From Fragaria x ananassa (taxonomy: Eukaryota; Streptophyta; Magnoliopsida; Rosales; Rosaceae), in assembly GCA_034370585.1 (NCBI GenBank), contig CP139752.1:15273501-15337500 (forward strand): DNA of 64,000 nucleotides, written 5' to 3'. The notes under the pieces are model-generated. The model ran no database searches. It was not told the origin of the DNA and saw only the letters and a list, made by a program, of their open reading frames with translations. Shown in pieces: positions 1-11,861 of this stretch (positions within the stretch are counted from its first letter, which is position 1; each line of letters starts with the position of its first letter). A program made the translations under genes and the position numbers.

Positions 1-114
1 CCCCCACATTGGTGTGAATCCATTAAACAACCCAACACAAAAGAAGAAACAATTAGAAATCCCTAAACTAAAAACCCTAGAAATTTCTGTTGAGATTAAA
101 TTGGGGACATTTAC

Positions 115-311
115 CTTTGGGAGAATATCAGCTTTGAAGCTAGCTGGACTACGGTGAAGGGGTTCTTCGTCTGAGAATATGAGTTTTGAGAAGATGGGGA
201 TTGGATGCCGGAAGACAGATCAGATGCCTCGGTCGCTTGGAACTCGTCGAACTCATTATCGGAGATTGAATTCGAAACCGTAGGAATGAAATCCAAGGGG
301 GATTGGTCGAT
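115..311 (-). CDS. First exon of an unrecognised gene, cut by the left edge
   Basis: A minus-strand open frame of about 65 codons ends at a good splice donor (AAAG|GTAAAT, exon end at 115), and the rest of the gene would lie left of the window. The peptide is acidic and Ser/Gln-rich (SNSISDNEFDEFQ, then SSGIQSPSSQNSYSQ) and I do not recognise its family. The frame has no ATG. An in-frame ACC ATC GAC CAA sits at 314-303, just where a Kozak-like ACC ATG GAC would be expected, and an in-frame stop lies shortly upstream. Either the start codon has been lost (ATG to ATC), translation starts elsewhere, or this is not a first exon. A GA/CT-rich tract upstream on the minus strand looks like a plant 5' leader, which supports a real transcript start nearby. 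Confidence 0.4.
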
Positions 312-386
312 GGTCTAAGGGCTATGGCTTGCCGACAGCTTCGTCGTCGTCTCCGACGAGGTAGAGAGAGCAGAAGGATGTGGGTT

Positions 387-409
387 GAGAGAGAGAGAGA
401 GAGAGATAG

Positions 410-440
<31 letters not shown>
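387..440. repeat. GA microsatellite
   Basis: An interrupted (GA)n tract. On the minus strand it reads as a CT-rich stretch upstream of the exon at 115-311, typical of plant 5' leaders. Confidence 0.85.
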
Positions 441-443
<3 letters not shown>

Positions 444-929
444 CTGTGTGGGTTGAGTGTGTGTTTTTTGTTTTGCTTGTGATATGTCGAGAGAGGTGAG
501 GCCGTGTTGGTTACCTAGCTGCTAGGGTTTTTTTTTTTTTTCTAAGTGTTGGGGGGAAGTTTAAGTTTGGGCTGAAATGTAGGGGAGGGTTTCGACATGT
601 CGATTAAGTTTTATTCATTTTAATAGCCAATCACACAACGTTTAAACTATAAATGTGGTCTAACGCCCAAAATTTGAGATTTTAACATTCCCTCCATCAG
701 GTTTCGTGTTTCCCCCTACAAGTTTGGGGTTGAATTGTGAGGAGATGTCAGAGGAAAATGATGAGGATAGGGTTTTCCTGAAAATGTATACACTCACACC
801 ACAGGTTTTTAATGAATCGTGGTATCACTCCTACATGTTGGACATCATTCAATGTGGGAAACCTGACACTCAAATTTTTGCACTTTCACACGACGATTTT
901 TTATAAAACTGACATCTAAAAAGTTAAAA

Positions 930-1000
930 ATCAATCATACGACGGGTTATTATTATACGTCGTCTGATAGGCGTTGTTTAAAACGGTTTTTGTGGTAGTG
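930..1000. mobile_element. Possible CACTA-type terminus fragment
   Basis: The stretch ends in TTTGTGGTAGTG, whose reverse complement CACTACCACAAA resembles a CACTA terminus. Just inside are short CGACG/CGTCG motifs in opposite orientations, like CACTA subterminal repeats. I found no matching left terminus in the first 900 bases, so this is at best a fragment. Confidence 0.3.
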
Positions 1001-2526
1001 GATACAGTTCAATAAATTTATGTAAATTTGCTGATATGTCTATACTTATACTTGAAAGCAAATCAGACACACTAATGTAACTAAAACTATTGATTACTGA
1101 ATAATAACACTTTAATGTTCAGAACAAAGAAAACACATAAAGGTTGCACTCAAAAAGCCTAAGATTAACACAAAGATAGCTAACAGAAAAATAATATGCA
1201 ATAGTCATAACTCCTAAAATTTCAACAACTTTAAGCAATCTAAAATCATGGTTTCTACTTTCAATATTAGAAACTAATAATATGTATAAGAACCTCATAA
1301 TCTAATTATTACATATGTACAATCTCATATCAAAATAACAAAGATTTAAAAGCAAAGAGTGCAATTAAAAGCAGAAAATCTGAAATCACAAAACAACTTC
1401 CTAACATTCTGACCAGTAAACTTTATGACTAAAAACGACATAGCTTGGCTGGGAATTTCAGGTTAGTCTTTTCAAAACAATTGTAAAAGACAACCTAAAG
1501 ATCATTTGAGAACTGGAATCGCAGAAAACTGATTTTTTTACAAATACTTATGATTTTCAGAGATTGAAGACCTGCATCACGAAAGTTACTGATTTTGACT
1601 CAAATCAGTTTTTGTTTTACAAAGTCAGTTTGCAAAAGATAAAAATAAGAACACATCTTAAACCTTTTCTAAGAATGCAAGTTGTTAACAAGACCTTGAG
1701 AATATGAAACATATACGTAGAACAAAACACAACAACTTGCAATGTCAGAAACAAAGAACTAACGACTCTTAAACCACCTCATATACAACTAATCAAAGCA
1801 ATGATCAGTAAAACCAAAATAAGAACTTTTGATTTCACAAACTTAGAACATATACTCACTTTTAAATAGAAACAATTGATCATAACATAAAAGAGAATCA
1901 AACCTGAGTTCTTCTACCAATTTTCTACAACACCGATCTTTCTCTCTAAGTAGGAAAAGACTTATGAACCTAAACAATCTACAAAACTCAGTCCTATTTA
2001 TACAATCTAGAAAATGGATAGAACTTGGCGTCTAAGACAAGAACAAAGGAAGCAAAATTGAATTGTTCAATTGAAATCTTACCAGTTTAGGTACTAGATT
2101 AGACCCCTAGGGTTCTAGCTCCTATGGTATAGCTTCAAAGAGTCAGCAGCTGATCTCTAGGGTTTTGACACCTTATGCTTAAAGAAGTCGGCTGCTATTA
2201 TTTAAGCTTATTTAGGGACGGTTTCTGGGTTTCATGGTGACAAGGTTTCAAATTGGGAAACATCTGATCGGGAGGAAGAAGAAGTCGGTGAAGAAGAAGA
2301 TGAAGGCAGAGGAGAAGAAGAAGACGGCGTCGTTCTGCTATTCTCAATGACAAAAAATTTCCCAAAATCTATTTCAAGTATGGGCTTGGGTTTTGGGTTA
2401 AGGATATTGGGTCAAGGTTTGGGCTTTAAAATTAAAAACAAATAAACCAAATAAGATGAAATAAAAATTAAATCTAAAACAACTAAATCAATTTCAATAA
2501 AAATATTAAATACTAACAATTTAGAG

Positions 2527-2529
<3 letters not shown>
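1001..2529. other. AT-rich intergenic DNA with no gene seen
   Basis: Stop codons are dense in all frames. A short GAAGAA-rich purine stretch lies at about 2270-2330. I see no convincing gene or RNA gene. Confidence 0.6.

Positions 2530-2570
<41 letters not shown>
2530..2570. repeat. TA microsatellite
   Basis: About 20 TA units, directly abutting the left end of the inverted-repeat element at 2571. Confidence 0.95.
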
Positions 2571-2573
<3 letters not shown>

Positions 2574-2937
2574 GACCGTTCGAAAGCGGACGTCCGCCCT
2601 GGGCTTAAAGTGCGGACGTCACTGATTTCTCCAACTTAAGGGCGTCGACGACAACGCTTCTCTTGCCGGATGAACACCAGAGGCCTTTGGGACGACGTTG
2701 ACATGAAGAAGAAGGTCAAGGAGATTAGGATCGGAGCTCTGGACAGCAACTGGGGCTATCCAATCAAGGTTTGCTGCAAACTTGTAGCCGGCGAGGCCAT
2801 CGGCAAGAGAAAGCTCAGTATCAAGGTCTGCTATCGATCCGGCAAGAGAAGCGCCGTCGTCGACGCCCTAAAGGTGGAGAAATCGGCAACGTCCGTACTT
2901 TAAGCCCAATGCGGACTTCCTCTCCTAATCCAAGCTG
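2571..2937. mobile_element. Small inverted-repeat element (MITE-like)
   Basis: The left end (CAG at 2571) and right end (CTG at 2937) are flanked on both sides by TA repeats. Bases 2588-2639 and the reverse complement of about 2868-2920 share runs such as GGGCTTAAAGT.CGGACGT and GATTTCTCCA, an imperfect inverted repeat of about 50 bp. Total length is 367 bp. It probably inserted into TA-rich DNA, but because both flanks are TA arrays the target duplication cannot be read and the superfamily is not assigned. The internal 77-codon frame is not considered a gene. Confidence 0.6.
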
Positions 2938-3128
2938 TATATATATACTAGTTTAGATATTTAAAATTTTGAGTCATCACAAATTATACCCAAAAAATAA
3001 ACTCACCAAAAGAGAAACACCAAATAAGAAAACAATTTTGATCCATAAAAGATAAAACCATAAATTATGCTACTTCTCAATTGCAACTCTCTTAACTCTC
3101 ACCTTAATTGGTAACATAAAGGACATAT

Positions 3129-3701
3129 TGTCATGGACTAAGTTTGAGTGAAGCAAGTCCATGACACAAGTCCAAGGCCATCATGCAAGGTCCAAATCTA
3201 AGGAGAAGTACTTAGCTATTCAAGAACATGGTGGACATATCTAGAGAATTCTAGAACCCTTTAAAATTCTCTAGCTTAGATATTTTTTTGTAGATAGTTG
3301 GAGTACATTCTAGAACTTGTAATTGTAACCATTGGATCAAGTAAATCCTAGTCATCTATTGAGGAGGTGCTAGACTATAAATAGGTGGTGAAGGCTCTTA
3401 GCCAAACCATCCTAGAGATCTTGGGAAAGCATCCTAGAAAGCCTTGTAAAGTGTTCTCAATTCAATACAAAGTTCTTTTCTCCCACATTGTCTAAGTGTT
3501 TGCTTAGCTTAGCTTTGCATACTTAGTACACTTCTAGCATTCTTGCTCTTTTATGTTGCTCTTGTTTCCGCTGCATATAAGCGAGGCTGACTTAAAGAGG
3601 TCGAGGAGGTGAACAACTCTAAGGCCGCACATTTGGTAGAGAAGCGAAGTTCTCATCCCCAATAAGTGTGCATGTAATAGGTAAACTTTCAAAACTTGAC
3701 A
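3129..3701. mobile_element. Probable solo LTR
   Basis: This 573-bp stretch begins TGTCA and ends TGACA, the short inverted TG...CA ends expected of an LTR. A TATA box (TATAAATAGG, near 3377) is followed by a CT-rich stretch. There is no obvious 5-bp target duplication (flanks CATAT and GGATT) and no primer-binding site after it. It could be an old solo LTR or a fragment. Confidence 0.45.
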
Positions 3702-6700
3702 GGATTAGCTTTGGTGTTAATCGGAGCGGATTCAGTACACCTGAGTGCACTTGAACCCTTCATGTGGGTCCCATCTACATGCAAACGGAGTTAGAGACCA
3801 AAAAAGATTGAAACCATAGTAAAAACCTATAAACCCAGAATACTGTTTGAAAAAAACTGACGCTCTGCGTCTCCTCCAAAACCCAGCCTCTCCCAGCTTG
3901 AAGTAGAAAGAGGAAGGCGCGTGCGTGTATAAAAACACAAAGTTTCCCAGATTTATTGTATAAGATTAAAACCCTAGTCCCACAAATCATTGATTTCCCT
4001 AAAACCAGGAGAAACCTTAAATTGGAGAATTGAGGCATCGATAAGAAGAGCAGAGGAATCGGCGTAGATGCATGTCGCTGGAGTGAGCTTGGATCTGAAC
4101 TGGTTCCTTCAATTGCATAAGTGACCGGAGGTGAATGGCATCGAGGTGCAGGGAGAGCTTGATTGCCAAGCGGTGAGTATCGAAGCGCCGATGAAGGGGG
4201 GAGAGGCTGACGATACGGACGTGGAGAGAAACTAGGAGTGAGATGGGGAGGAAGATAGGGGTCGGCGGAGGGTGGTCGTTGGAGGCCTGTGGTTTGAAGC
4301 AAACAGCGGAGGTCCCCGATCGTGGTTGCAGGTCGGGTCCCCGATCTGTGTCCAGATTCTGCCACTGATTTTGGATTAATATAATTACCCATGTAATATT
4401 TACTGTAGCTTTATGTATTTTTATCATATAGATTGGATTTTTTTATCTGAACATTAACTATTGATCAAATCATCATGGTGCATTGAAAAACTTTCAGATT
4501 TTAATTACTCTAAAAAGTAATTGATAGAGAAAATTATTGATAATAACCCCCCCTACTATGTTCTCTAATCGTAAAGTTGTAGGTATACAAAGATGAAAAT
4601 TGAATTGCCTCAAGAATCAAAACCCGTATGCAACCCAACCAGTTTTGAATATATAACACACACACACACTTGTATATACTTTTAGTTTCAAAATTCTGTT
4701 GTCCTCCATGGCTCCATCTATCTATAATGCTATCTTCAATCAATAAACATCAACAACAAGCTGCACGTAATCATTAAAAAATAAAAAACAAAAACAAAAA
4801 AACAAACGACATGCACGTATGTACTATTTAATCATAAGATAGAATCAAATTTGGCTATCTAACTTCCACTTTGGTCTTCTCTATGAATTAAGTTGGCCAA
4901 CAACATTTTGCCTACTTTAGTTTCACCCCTAGACCAAAACCTTATCAAGGGCTCGGGCAATTACTCACTCACCCATACGTCTCAAGTCTCAACTACCTTC
5001 CTTTCTTGGATGATGAATGGGATGCCTCTTAAGTTGTCGGACTCCCTATTCTCATTTAGGTAGTCCATTCAACATGCATCTTTTCGTTCACCACAACCTT
5101 TTCTTCTCTTTTGATCAAATGAAGCACCTTCGTTTAATTCATAGAACTTGTATATCACAATTCACAACCTTAGAGGCCAGGTGAAGATGCTTCCATAAAA
5201 CTTTATTCAAGAAGCAAGTCAAGAGAATATCACTATTCTTTCATCAACAATCATTTACTAAAAGCTAATTCAGCCATGGTCATGACCCTGCTTCCTTCCA
5301 GAGCCTGTTTCAAGAAGAGAGTGTTTCAGTTTGTTTTGTTTTCTTGTTTTCTTGTTTTATTTTTTTACTTGTTTGTCTTGTTTTATGGTTTGATAGTTCC
5401 AAATTCCGACTCCAGCCCGTTGTATTTCCTCAATGTTTAGTGTAATTTGGCACCTCGAAAGCCCGCTTACCATTCCTAATAACCACGGCACAGTGCTAAT
5501 TTTCGTCTTTTTTTTCTTTTGAGAAAAATAGAGAAACTTCTTTTAATTTATCTATCGTAACTAATATGCTAACCTTTTCGAATACAACAAAGAAAAATAA
5601 GAGAAAATCCCTGAAAACAACTTATACCACATGAACATCTCCACGTATCTCGTGTATGTTATTAGATGAGTAAGATGACATTCTAGTGTCGACTGCATAA
5701 ACATGACTGGCTTCTGACCTCTAACGTATGTCTCAAACTAGAATAGGAAGAGCAAGTCATAATTGGACTTCATAATATCTTGTAAGAGAAGGATTCCTTT
5801 ACTAGTTAGTAATGCCTACTAGTAATTAATGCCTATATAAAATGGATGTGCCGAATTGGAATAACTATCTCTCGAGTATTCTCTCAACGAGTGAGTACTC
5901 AATTATATTATACTGTTGATAGTATTCTCACGGTGAGCACAAGACATATACAAAAATTTTGCTTGCTAAACCTCGTTAAAATTTTATTTGTTTTTTTATC
6001 AATAATATTTTGTTACCATTAAGTCTGATGAGAAATTTCTAAAGAAAACATCCTACCATGTTAAAAAAGAATGCGGTTATTGGGACCTCTAAATTTGCTC
6101 ACATGACCTCATTCTATTATGAATTATTAAATGACATATTTATTCTCTTACACAATAACTATTAAGGACACTAATTAAATAAATAGTAATATTACATTTA
6201 TTTTCTCTAAATTTTCTAATTCAATAATAATGGATCAATTAATGCATTTTATTATTTTCCTTATTGATTTTTATTTTCTAGTTTTACCACATATTATGCA
6301 TATACAAAGTGAAAAAAAATATTTTTACAAAAATCAATTGTTAAAAATAAAGAAATAAGTATCATAATATTTTTACAAAAATCTATCAATTATTAAAATA
6401 ATTTATCATCATGAGGTCTAAAAACAAAACATATAAATTGACAAAAAAAATAGTATATGTAAAATAGAAATACAAAAGTAACAAAAATATAGAATAATTC
6501 ATGTAAATACATTCTTTTGATGATCGATAAATAAAATTTGAGACATAATCCTTTTTTTATAATTTTTAAGAGAATAGTATTTTTCATGATTGGAATTAAC
6601 TTTTCTCGAAATTTGAAGTCATTGAAAATTATTTCTTACAATTTGATCAAAAAATAAGTGTCTAGTGACATTTTGTGCAAAATAAAAAATACAAAAAATA

Positions 6701-8400
6701 AAGAAAATCAAGAAATCAAGGTCGGGAATGGAGGTTTGTGTTCAAAAGAAAAAAGAAAAAAAATTAAAGAATGGAAGTCGGGAATGGATGTTTGAATGCA
6801 AAAAGAAAAAAAGAAAGAATTAGAGGTATATATAATGAGTGAATAAGAGGCGTAATGAGTAATATATTAATATATATGTTTATTTTTTTATTTTTTTATA
6901 TATGTGAATTTGTTGATACCCAAAAAATCAATATTCATGCTTAATAGATATTACAATCCCAATAAGAAAATATACATGCAAATTACATTTAGAAATACAA
7001 AAGTTACAGGTTTAATCGAATAGTCATGTCATGCATATGGACCCAAGCCACAATCACATTTTTGGGGCTTGCAGACGTGGGTGTGGTATGGAAGGATACA
7101 AAAACGCATAAAGCTTATCTGTCGTTTTAATATCATTGATGATTTCGGTCTTGGGCCCGAAATCAAAGCTCAAACGATTTAAATTGGCAATGAAATTGTG
7201 AATATGAGATTTGGTCATTCCTTCCCTAAAACCCTATGCCCAAAAGCTCAAAATCCATATAGAGAAGCCCAACTCACATTCTCTTCTTCTATGTCTCATA
7301 TGTTCTCCTTGCAACAATCAAATACACAACAGAAACCCAGATATCCTTTAGAAATATCAGTTCCTCTTGTTAGCTGACAAGGGAGAAACTTTCGGACCAG
7401 TAAGATCGTATCCACTTCTTCCTCAAATGATGAGCACGCGACCCTTCTTCCTGGCTCCAGGTTTTATGCCACCGTAGTTGTTTCAGCTGCAGTCTTTGTC
7501 GACTACGTACTGAACGACTTTCACTTTCTCCCAAATCTTCATCTCCCAAGTAAGTGCATGTCTCTTTTCTTGGATTTCAGGCGTGCATTTTGTGATAATT
7601 GAAGAGGGATTGCTTTACCCAAAAACTTTGTGTTCCAAATTGAGTCTATATAAACGAACATTTTAGGATTGCAAGAGACAACAGACACAATCGAGCAAAA
7701 CCCAGAAAACACCTACAAACCCCAAGAATTCAAGCCTTCATGCCTTCAAGCTCCTTACCCAACTAACCATCTTCTTCCCAAAACAACCACCTTAAACCTC
7801 CTCTTCTCTCAGACATCTTTATTAGGAAATCCTCAAATCTCTCACCGCAGTGCGTTTTTAGCTCCCACACCATACTTCATGCTGTCAAGCTCATTTGTTG
7901 TTCGAATCACATACAAGATTTCCCTTTAATCAGATTATTAGGTTAATCTTGGCCTAGTCGCAATTTAATTCGGAAAAAGACCCTCACATAATTACATAAA
8001 CAAGACTATTTTAAAATTTTGAAAGGAGACCTAATGAGCAAATGTTTATATTTAAAAGTAAAATGGAGGTGTAGAGAGAATGAGAGGTATACTGAGTAAA
8101 TTTAAAGATCTCAATAGCCGCACTCGTTAAAAAAACATCTTGGTATCAAGTTGGAAACCAAAAAAAAAAAAAAAACTCCCAACGGTCTAATACTTTAAAC
8201 ATTCCAATTTACTGGCTCTGTTTTCTGACGTTACCAATCCGCACAGCTTCTTCATAAACACTGTTCTGTCTCTTGATCTTTCTCTCTCAAGTGTTAACTG
8301 TTCACTATTCCATTCAAAACCACATCGTGGAATTTCATAGATTCTGGACAAATTAAGCTTGCTCTATCAGTTTTGGATATCTAAATTTTCATTCTATACA
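3702..8400. other. Long AT-rich intergenic region with no supported gene
   Basis: Reading frames on both strands are short or low-complexity, including a 205-codon minus-strand frame at 3775-4392 with no recognisable domain. A stretch at about 5640-5990 with a TATATAAAATGG box looks LTR-like but has no defined ends. At 7430-7930 there is a CT-rich, transcript-like stretch with a possible donor after CTCCCAAG near 7551, but the frame is broken by stops. Confidence 0.5.
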
Positions 8401-8462
8401 CACTTGAATCAGATTTGTCACACTTTTCTGTTTTTGGATTTGTAGGTTCCTCAAGAAGAAAG

Positions 8463-9543
8463 ATGAAACCAGAAATCATTGATTGGAGCAACATAGAATC
8501 AATATTCGTCGAAGATGAAACTTATGAGAGCTTCAATGCGCCTAAATGGGTCAACCTTTCATCTCCAGATGAGCTCATTGATGATGAAGCCTGGTTCTGC
8601 AATCCTGGTAAGGACCAATTTCGTTGCTTAGGAGCCGAAGGGAGGGAAAGCTCGAAATTTAATCTCTTCTTTGTTTAGGAAATATATGTTCATTTTTATC
8701 TTACTTTCTTTCTGGGTTACAGATTGCAAGCATCCAAAGTCGGCAGATGATTTCCACAAATCAGCTCGTAGTCTAAAGGTGGTGCTCATATGATCATCTC
8801 TTGATACTAAAATGCCAAATTCTTGATTTTTTTTTTTCCATTATGATCAACTCTTGCGAATTTGCTGATTGATATGGTAGTTTTGTCCTAGGGGAAGCTT
8901 CTGAGGTCTTTATCAGTTTCTGAAATCTTACCTTTCAGGGGAAAGAGTCGAAGGTATGTTATAAGTTGGTTTCATAGAAAGTTCAGGAAAGGAATGAAAT
9001 CAATGCTCATGTTTTTGTAAACTAATAAAAGTATATGCAAGTGCTTGATTGTAGTTTCTTTTTATCAGGGAAGTAAAGCTTAAAGGTGTAGAAATTATAC
9101 CACCTTCAGCTGCAAAGGTACACAATATGAAGACCAAAGGTTCAAGTTATGTACGCAATATGAAGACCAAAGGTTCAAGTTATGTACGCATTGGCAATGG
9201 AGAAAGTGAGAACAAGAATCCTAATGTCACTGCTCCACTTCCAATTGGGTACTGCAAATCAAAATCAAGCAAGGCGTCAATGACCCCATGTAATGAGAAG
9301 AAGAAACTAAGGGATCAGTCGTCCTCTCAATATTCAACAAAACACAGAGCGAAACCGCAGCTAAGGAGTACATTCTCGGCCAGTAATTTGCTCAAGGGAC
9401 GGGAAGTTTTGAATCATATCACCGGATTTTGTACTGATATGAAGAATTTTGCCAAGAGGGGTTCGAGAAAAAGGATATCAGAGAATCGTGGCTTGAAGGA
9501 GAAAGTAAGGGAGAGAATGCCTCTCATTGTTAGAGAAAGTTGA
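8463..9543 (+). CDS. Small conserved-looking plant protein of unknown function
   Basis: Four exons join in frame: 8463-8607, 8723-8778, 8892-8953 and 9069-9543, ending in TGA, for a protein of 245 residues. All introns are GT-AG with clean phases. The N-terminus is acidic (MKPEIIDWSNIES) and contains DDEAWFCNPDCKHPK, a Cys/His-containing stretch at about residues 40-55 that may be a metal-binding or structural motif. The C-terminal half is strongly basic (Lys/Arg/Ser-rich), which suggests nuclear or nucleic-acid association, but this is inference. I recall similar N-termini in other plants but cannot name the family. Residues 117-138 contain an exact 11-residue duplication (MKTKGSSYVR twice), encoded by a 33-bp tandem duplication. 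A potential alternative donor (AAAG|GTACAC) lies just before it at 9117. The start is the first ATG in the frame leading into the splice site. Confidence 0.75.
9124..9189 (+). repeat. 33-bp in-frame tandem duplication
   Basis: Copies at 9124-9156 and 9157-9189 are identical. Each adds 11 codons, so the reading frame of the gene at 8463-9543 is preserved. Confidence 0.95.
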
Positions 9544-9994
9544 CTGTTACAGCACCAATTTAGTTTGTAGCTTTCTAACACTTCGCCATTGAATAAATCG
9601 CATTTGCACCCAAAAAGAAAAATTCGGATGTATTTAAGTTATGCTATTGAGTCTAACTAATATCTTACTGCAGGTATGATTTTCTTTAATCTATAACCAT
9701 GTGGTTTTACATTCAGTATGTAGGAATTTGCAGATGTTAGATATTGTCAGGTCATGACTGCTTGAATAAACTTGTACAACTCCACCTACATTCTACAGAT
9801 TTTAGTCATTTAGAAAGTAGCTAGCAATGACAATTTCAGGAACCATACACTGCAAATCCAAAATATATCAATGAGATTCTAATGTTGGTACTTAGCAACA
9901 TTAATCATACAAAACCAAGGTAGGTCCAGTAGAGGCATGCGAGAAGTACTATTATGAAGCAAATATATCCCCCTAACGAACGGTAATTCTTACT

Positions 9995-11798
9995 TTATTC
10001 TTGTTGTGTTGAGCCCGAAAGACAATCATGATAGGGTCTGCTGAACAGTTCCATCAAGCTTGATTTTTGAGTGGGTTCACATATGATGACCATTGTGTTC
10101 AAACTAGGAGAATTCTCCGGCACATACTTTGCAAACTCAATTCCATTAGTCCCATCAGTTATCTCTATTGTTACCACCTTAATCCGATTTATGACTCGAG
10201 TTCTTGCAGTTGCCAAAGACCACTGTTAAATGAGGATTCCTGAAAGAGTTTGACACACAAGAAACCTAATTCAACAAACCTTAACAAATAAGAAAGGACA
10301 AGTAATAAAACTACCACTTACAGTAGTTTCATGCGATATAAAGGGTCTATCTCGAGGCAATCTTATACTCAAAGTGGTGAAATTGGGCACTGCTCTGAGA
10401 AGAGAGATTATTAATGGCATAATCTTGTCGTCAAAATCGCTACTAATACAAATACCCAAATGCTGAACATTGCAGAGCGATTCCAGACAATGCATAAAGC
10501 CTTCCTCCATCAGATTCTGCAAATGATTAAAATGTAGAGAATCAAACAAACCAAAATTCAGGAACTTGATAATTTGTCAGAAGGGCAACAATGTTTTTAC
10601 CTGAGAAGAGTACTGTGTTATAACAACAACTTTAACCCTTCGGATACAGCACAAGAACTGAAGTTTGCTGCGTAACTCACGAGTTCGCCTACTTCTTCCA
10701 GTACTGACCGAAATCTCGACTTGTTCCAAGCAATTAAATTTTCTAAGAGCATTGAAGCTCATTATGAAACCAAACCATGTCAGATACTTAAGATTTGGAG
10801 CAAACACATTCAAACAATTGGTGTTCGGTGAAAACTCCCAATCTATATATATAGTTATATACTTTCAAGTTTTTCACCAGAGATGTTAAGCTGGAAGAGG
10901 CCAAGCAGTTGTTGAATCACCAAAGATTCCAAAGACGAGCTCTGGATGGTGACATTCTTAAGGCCTTCCAGTCCCCAAAGCGACAATACCTTGAGGGATT
11001 TGCATGAAACAGATACGCATTTGCAAAATCCAACAAAGCGACAATACCTTGAGGGATTTGCATGAAACAGATACCCATTTGCAAAATCCAACACCATTTT
11101 CGATGGTAACATTTCCCAGTTTCAAGTTTACTAGATTAGAGCTAGAAGAAGAAGAAGGGGGAAAAACAAGGGGATTTCAAAATCACATGAGACACATTCA
11201 AAGTTAAATACTTCAAAGTCCCACAAACAAAAACACAAGTAGGAAATTCGGCCTGAACCCTCTTAAGACTAACCGCCGTGTTCTCACCAAACAGTGTTTG
11301 TAGTATCACTTTGACTCTAATAAAAACGTTGAGCGCCTCAACGTTGCATCTCAGCACTGCAGTTTGAACCCAACCGAGGATTTGAGAAATTTCAAAACTA
11401 GAGACGCTTTCCATTTCACTAGCTTCAGTTTCCCTTGTTTCGAATCGAGAAACCCATTTGACACGGAAGCTCTGTATTTTGTTCAAGGCACGATGAGTGT
11501 GGAAGAACCCATCTAATAAGGAGTTTAAAATTTGAGAGCGGCCATTGAATGTGCGAATGAGCTCGGAAGGAAACTCAGTGAAATTCAAAGTGGGATTTGA
11601 TAAGTGAAACTCTCTGCATGTTTTGGATAAAATGCTCACTCGAGTAGAATCGGTTATGGGGAGGAAGGAGATAATATGATGAGAGACTTCGTGCGGAAGA
11701 GCTGTTATGATATTTTGCCGGCACGTGACCAGCCAAATAGGTATATACGTACTCTTTTGAGAGCTTTTGCTCAGCGTCAGCATTTTAATTTCTTTCAT
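9995..11798 (-). pseudogene. F-box/FBD/LRR gene, decayed
   Basis: Minus-strand remnant of the plant F-box/FBD/LRR family, which supplies substrate receptors of SCF ubiquitin ligases. The first part (11142-11798) carries an F-box, LPHEVSHHIISFLPITDSTR, at about residues 34-53. LRR-like pieces follow (SLKVLSLWGLEGLKNVTI; PNLKYLTWFGF) and the last exon (9995-10222) has an FBD-like end (IEFAKYVPENSPSLNTMVI). Introns are recognisable at 10517-10600 and 10223-10321. The frame is broken three times: at a (CTT)n run near 11145, where the frame ends FFFF-stop; at a 58-bp tandem duplication (10978-11093); and at a TA-rich stretch near 10845-10860 that introduces stops. The pieces lie in three frames and the shifts do not cancel. 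A hidden intron could repair one break but not the 58-bp duplication. Confidence 0.8.
10978..11093. repeat. 58-bp tandem duplication inside the F-box pseudogene
   Basis: Copies at 10978-11035 and 11036-11093 differ at a single base. The unit length is not a multiple of three, so it shifts the LRR reading frame. Confidence 0.95.
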
Positions 11799-11838
11799 TT
11801 CTGCATTTCTTTGCTTTTCTGTCGGTTAGGGCTAAAAC
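11779..11838. repeat. Left copy of a ~60-bp direct repeat
   Basis: This stretch (TTTTAATTTCTTTCATTTCT, then ATTTCTTTGCTT and GCTAAAACC) recurs in the same orientation at 15675-15733 with about 85% identity by eye. It overlaps the first codons of the F-box pseudogene and lies directly before a primer-binding-site-like sequence. Confidence 0.7.
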
Positions 11839-11861
11839 CCTAACCATTGGTATCCAGAGCC

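Noticed and set aside
2670..2903. 77-codon frame inside the small inverted-repeat element
   Set aside because: Lies between and partly within the inverted arms; no homology recognised, and most likely not coding.
3775..4392. 205-codon open frame on the minus strand
   Set aside because: Composition is Pro/Ser/Leu-rich with no domain, no supporting splice structure and overlapping frames on the same strand; it looks like chance.
5640..5990. TATA-containing, LTR-like stretch
   Set aside because: No TG...CA ends, target duplication or partner could be defined.
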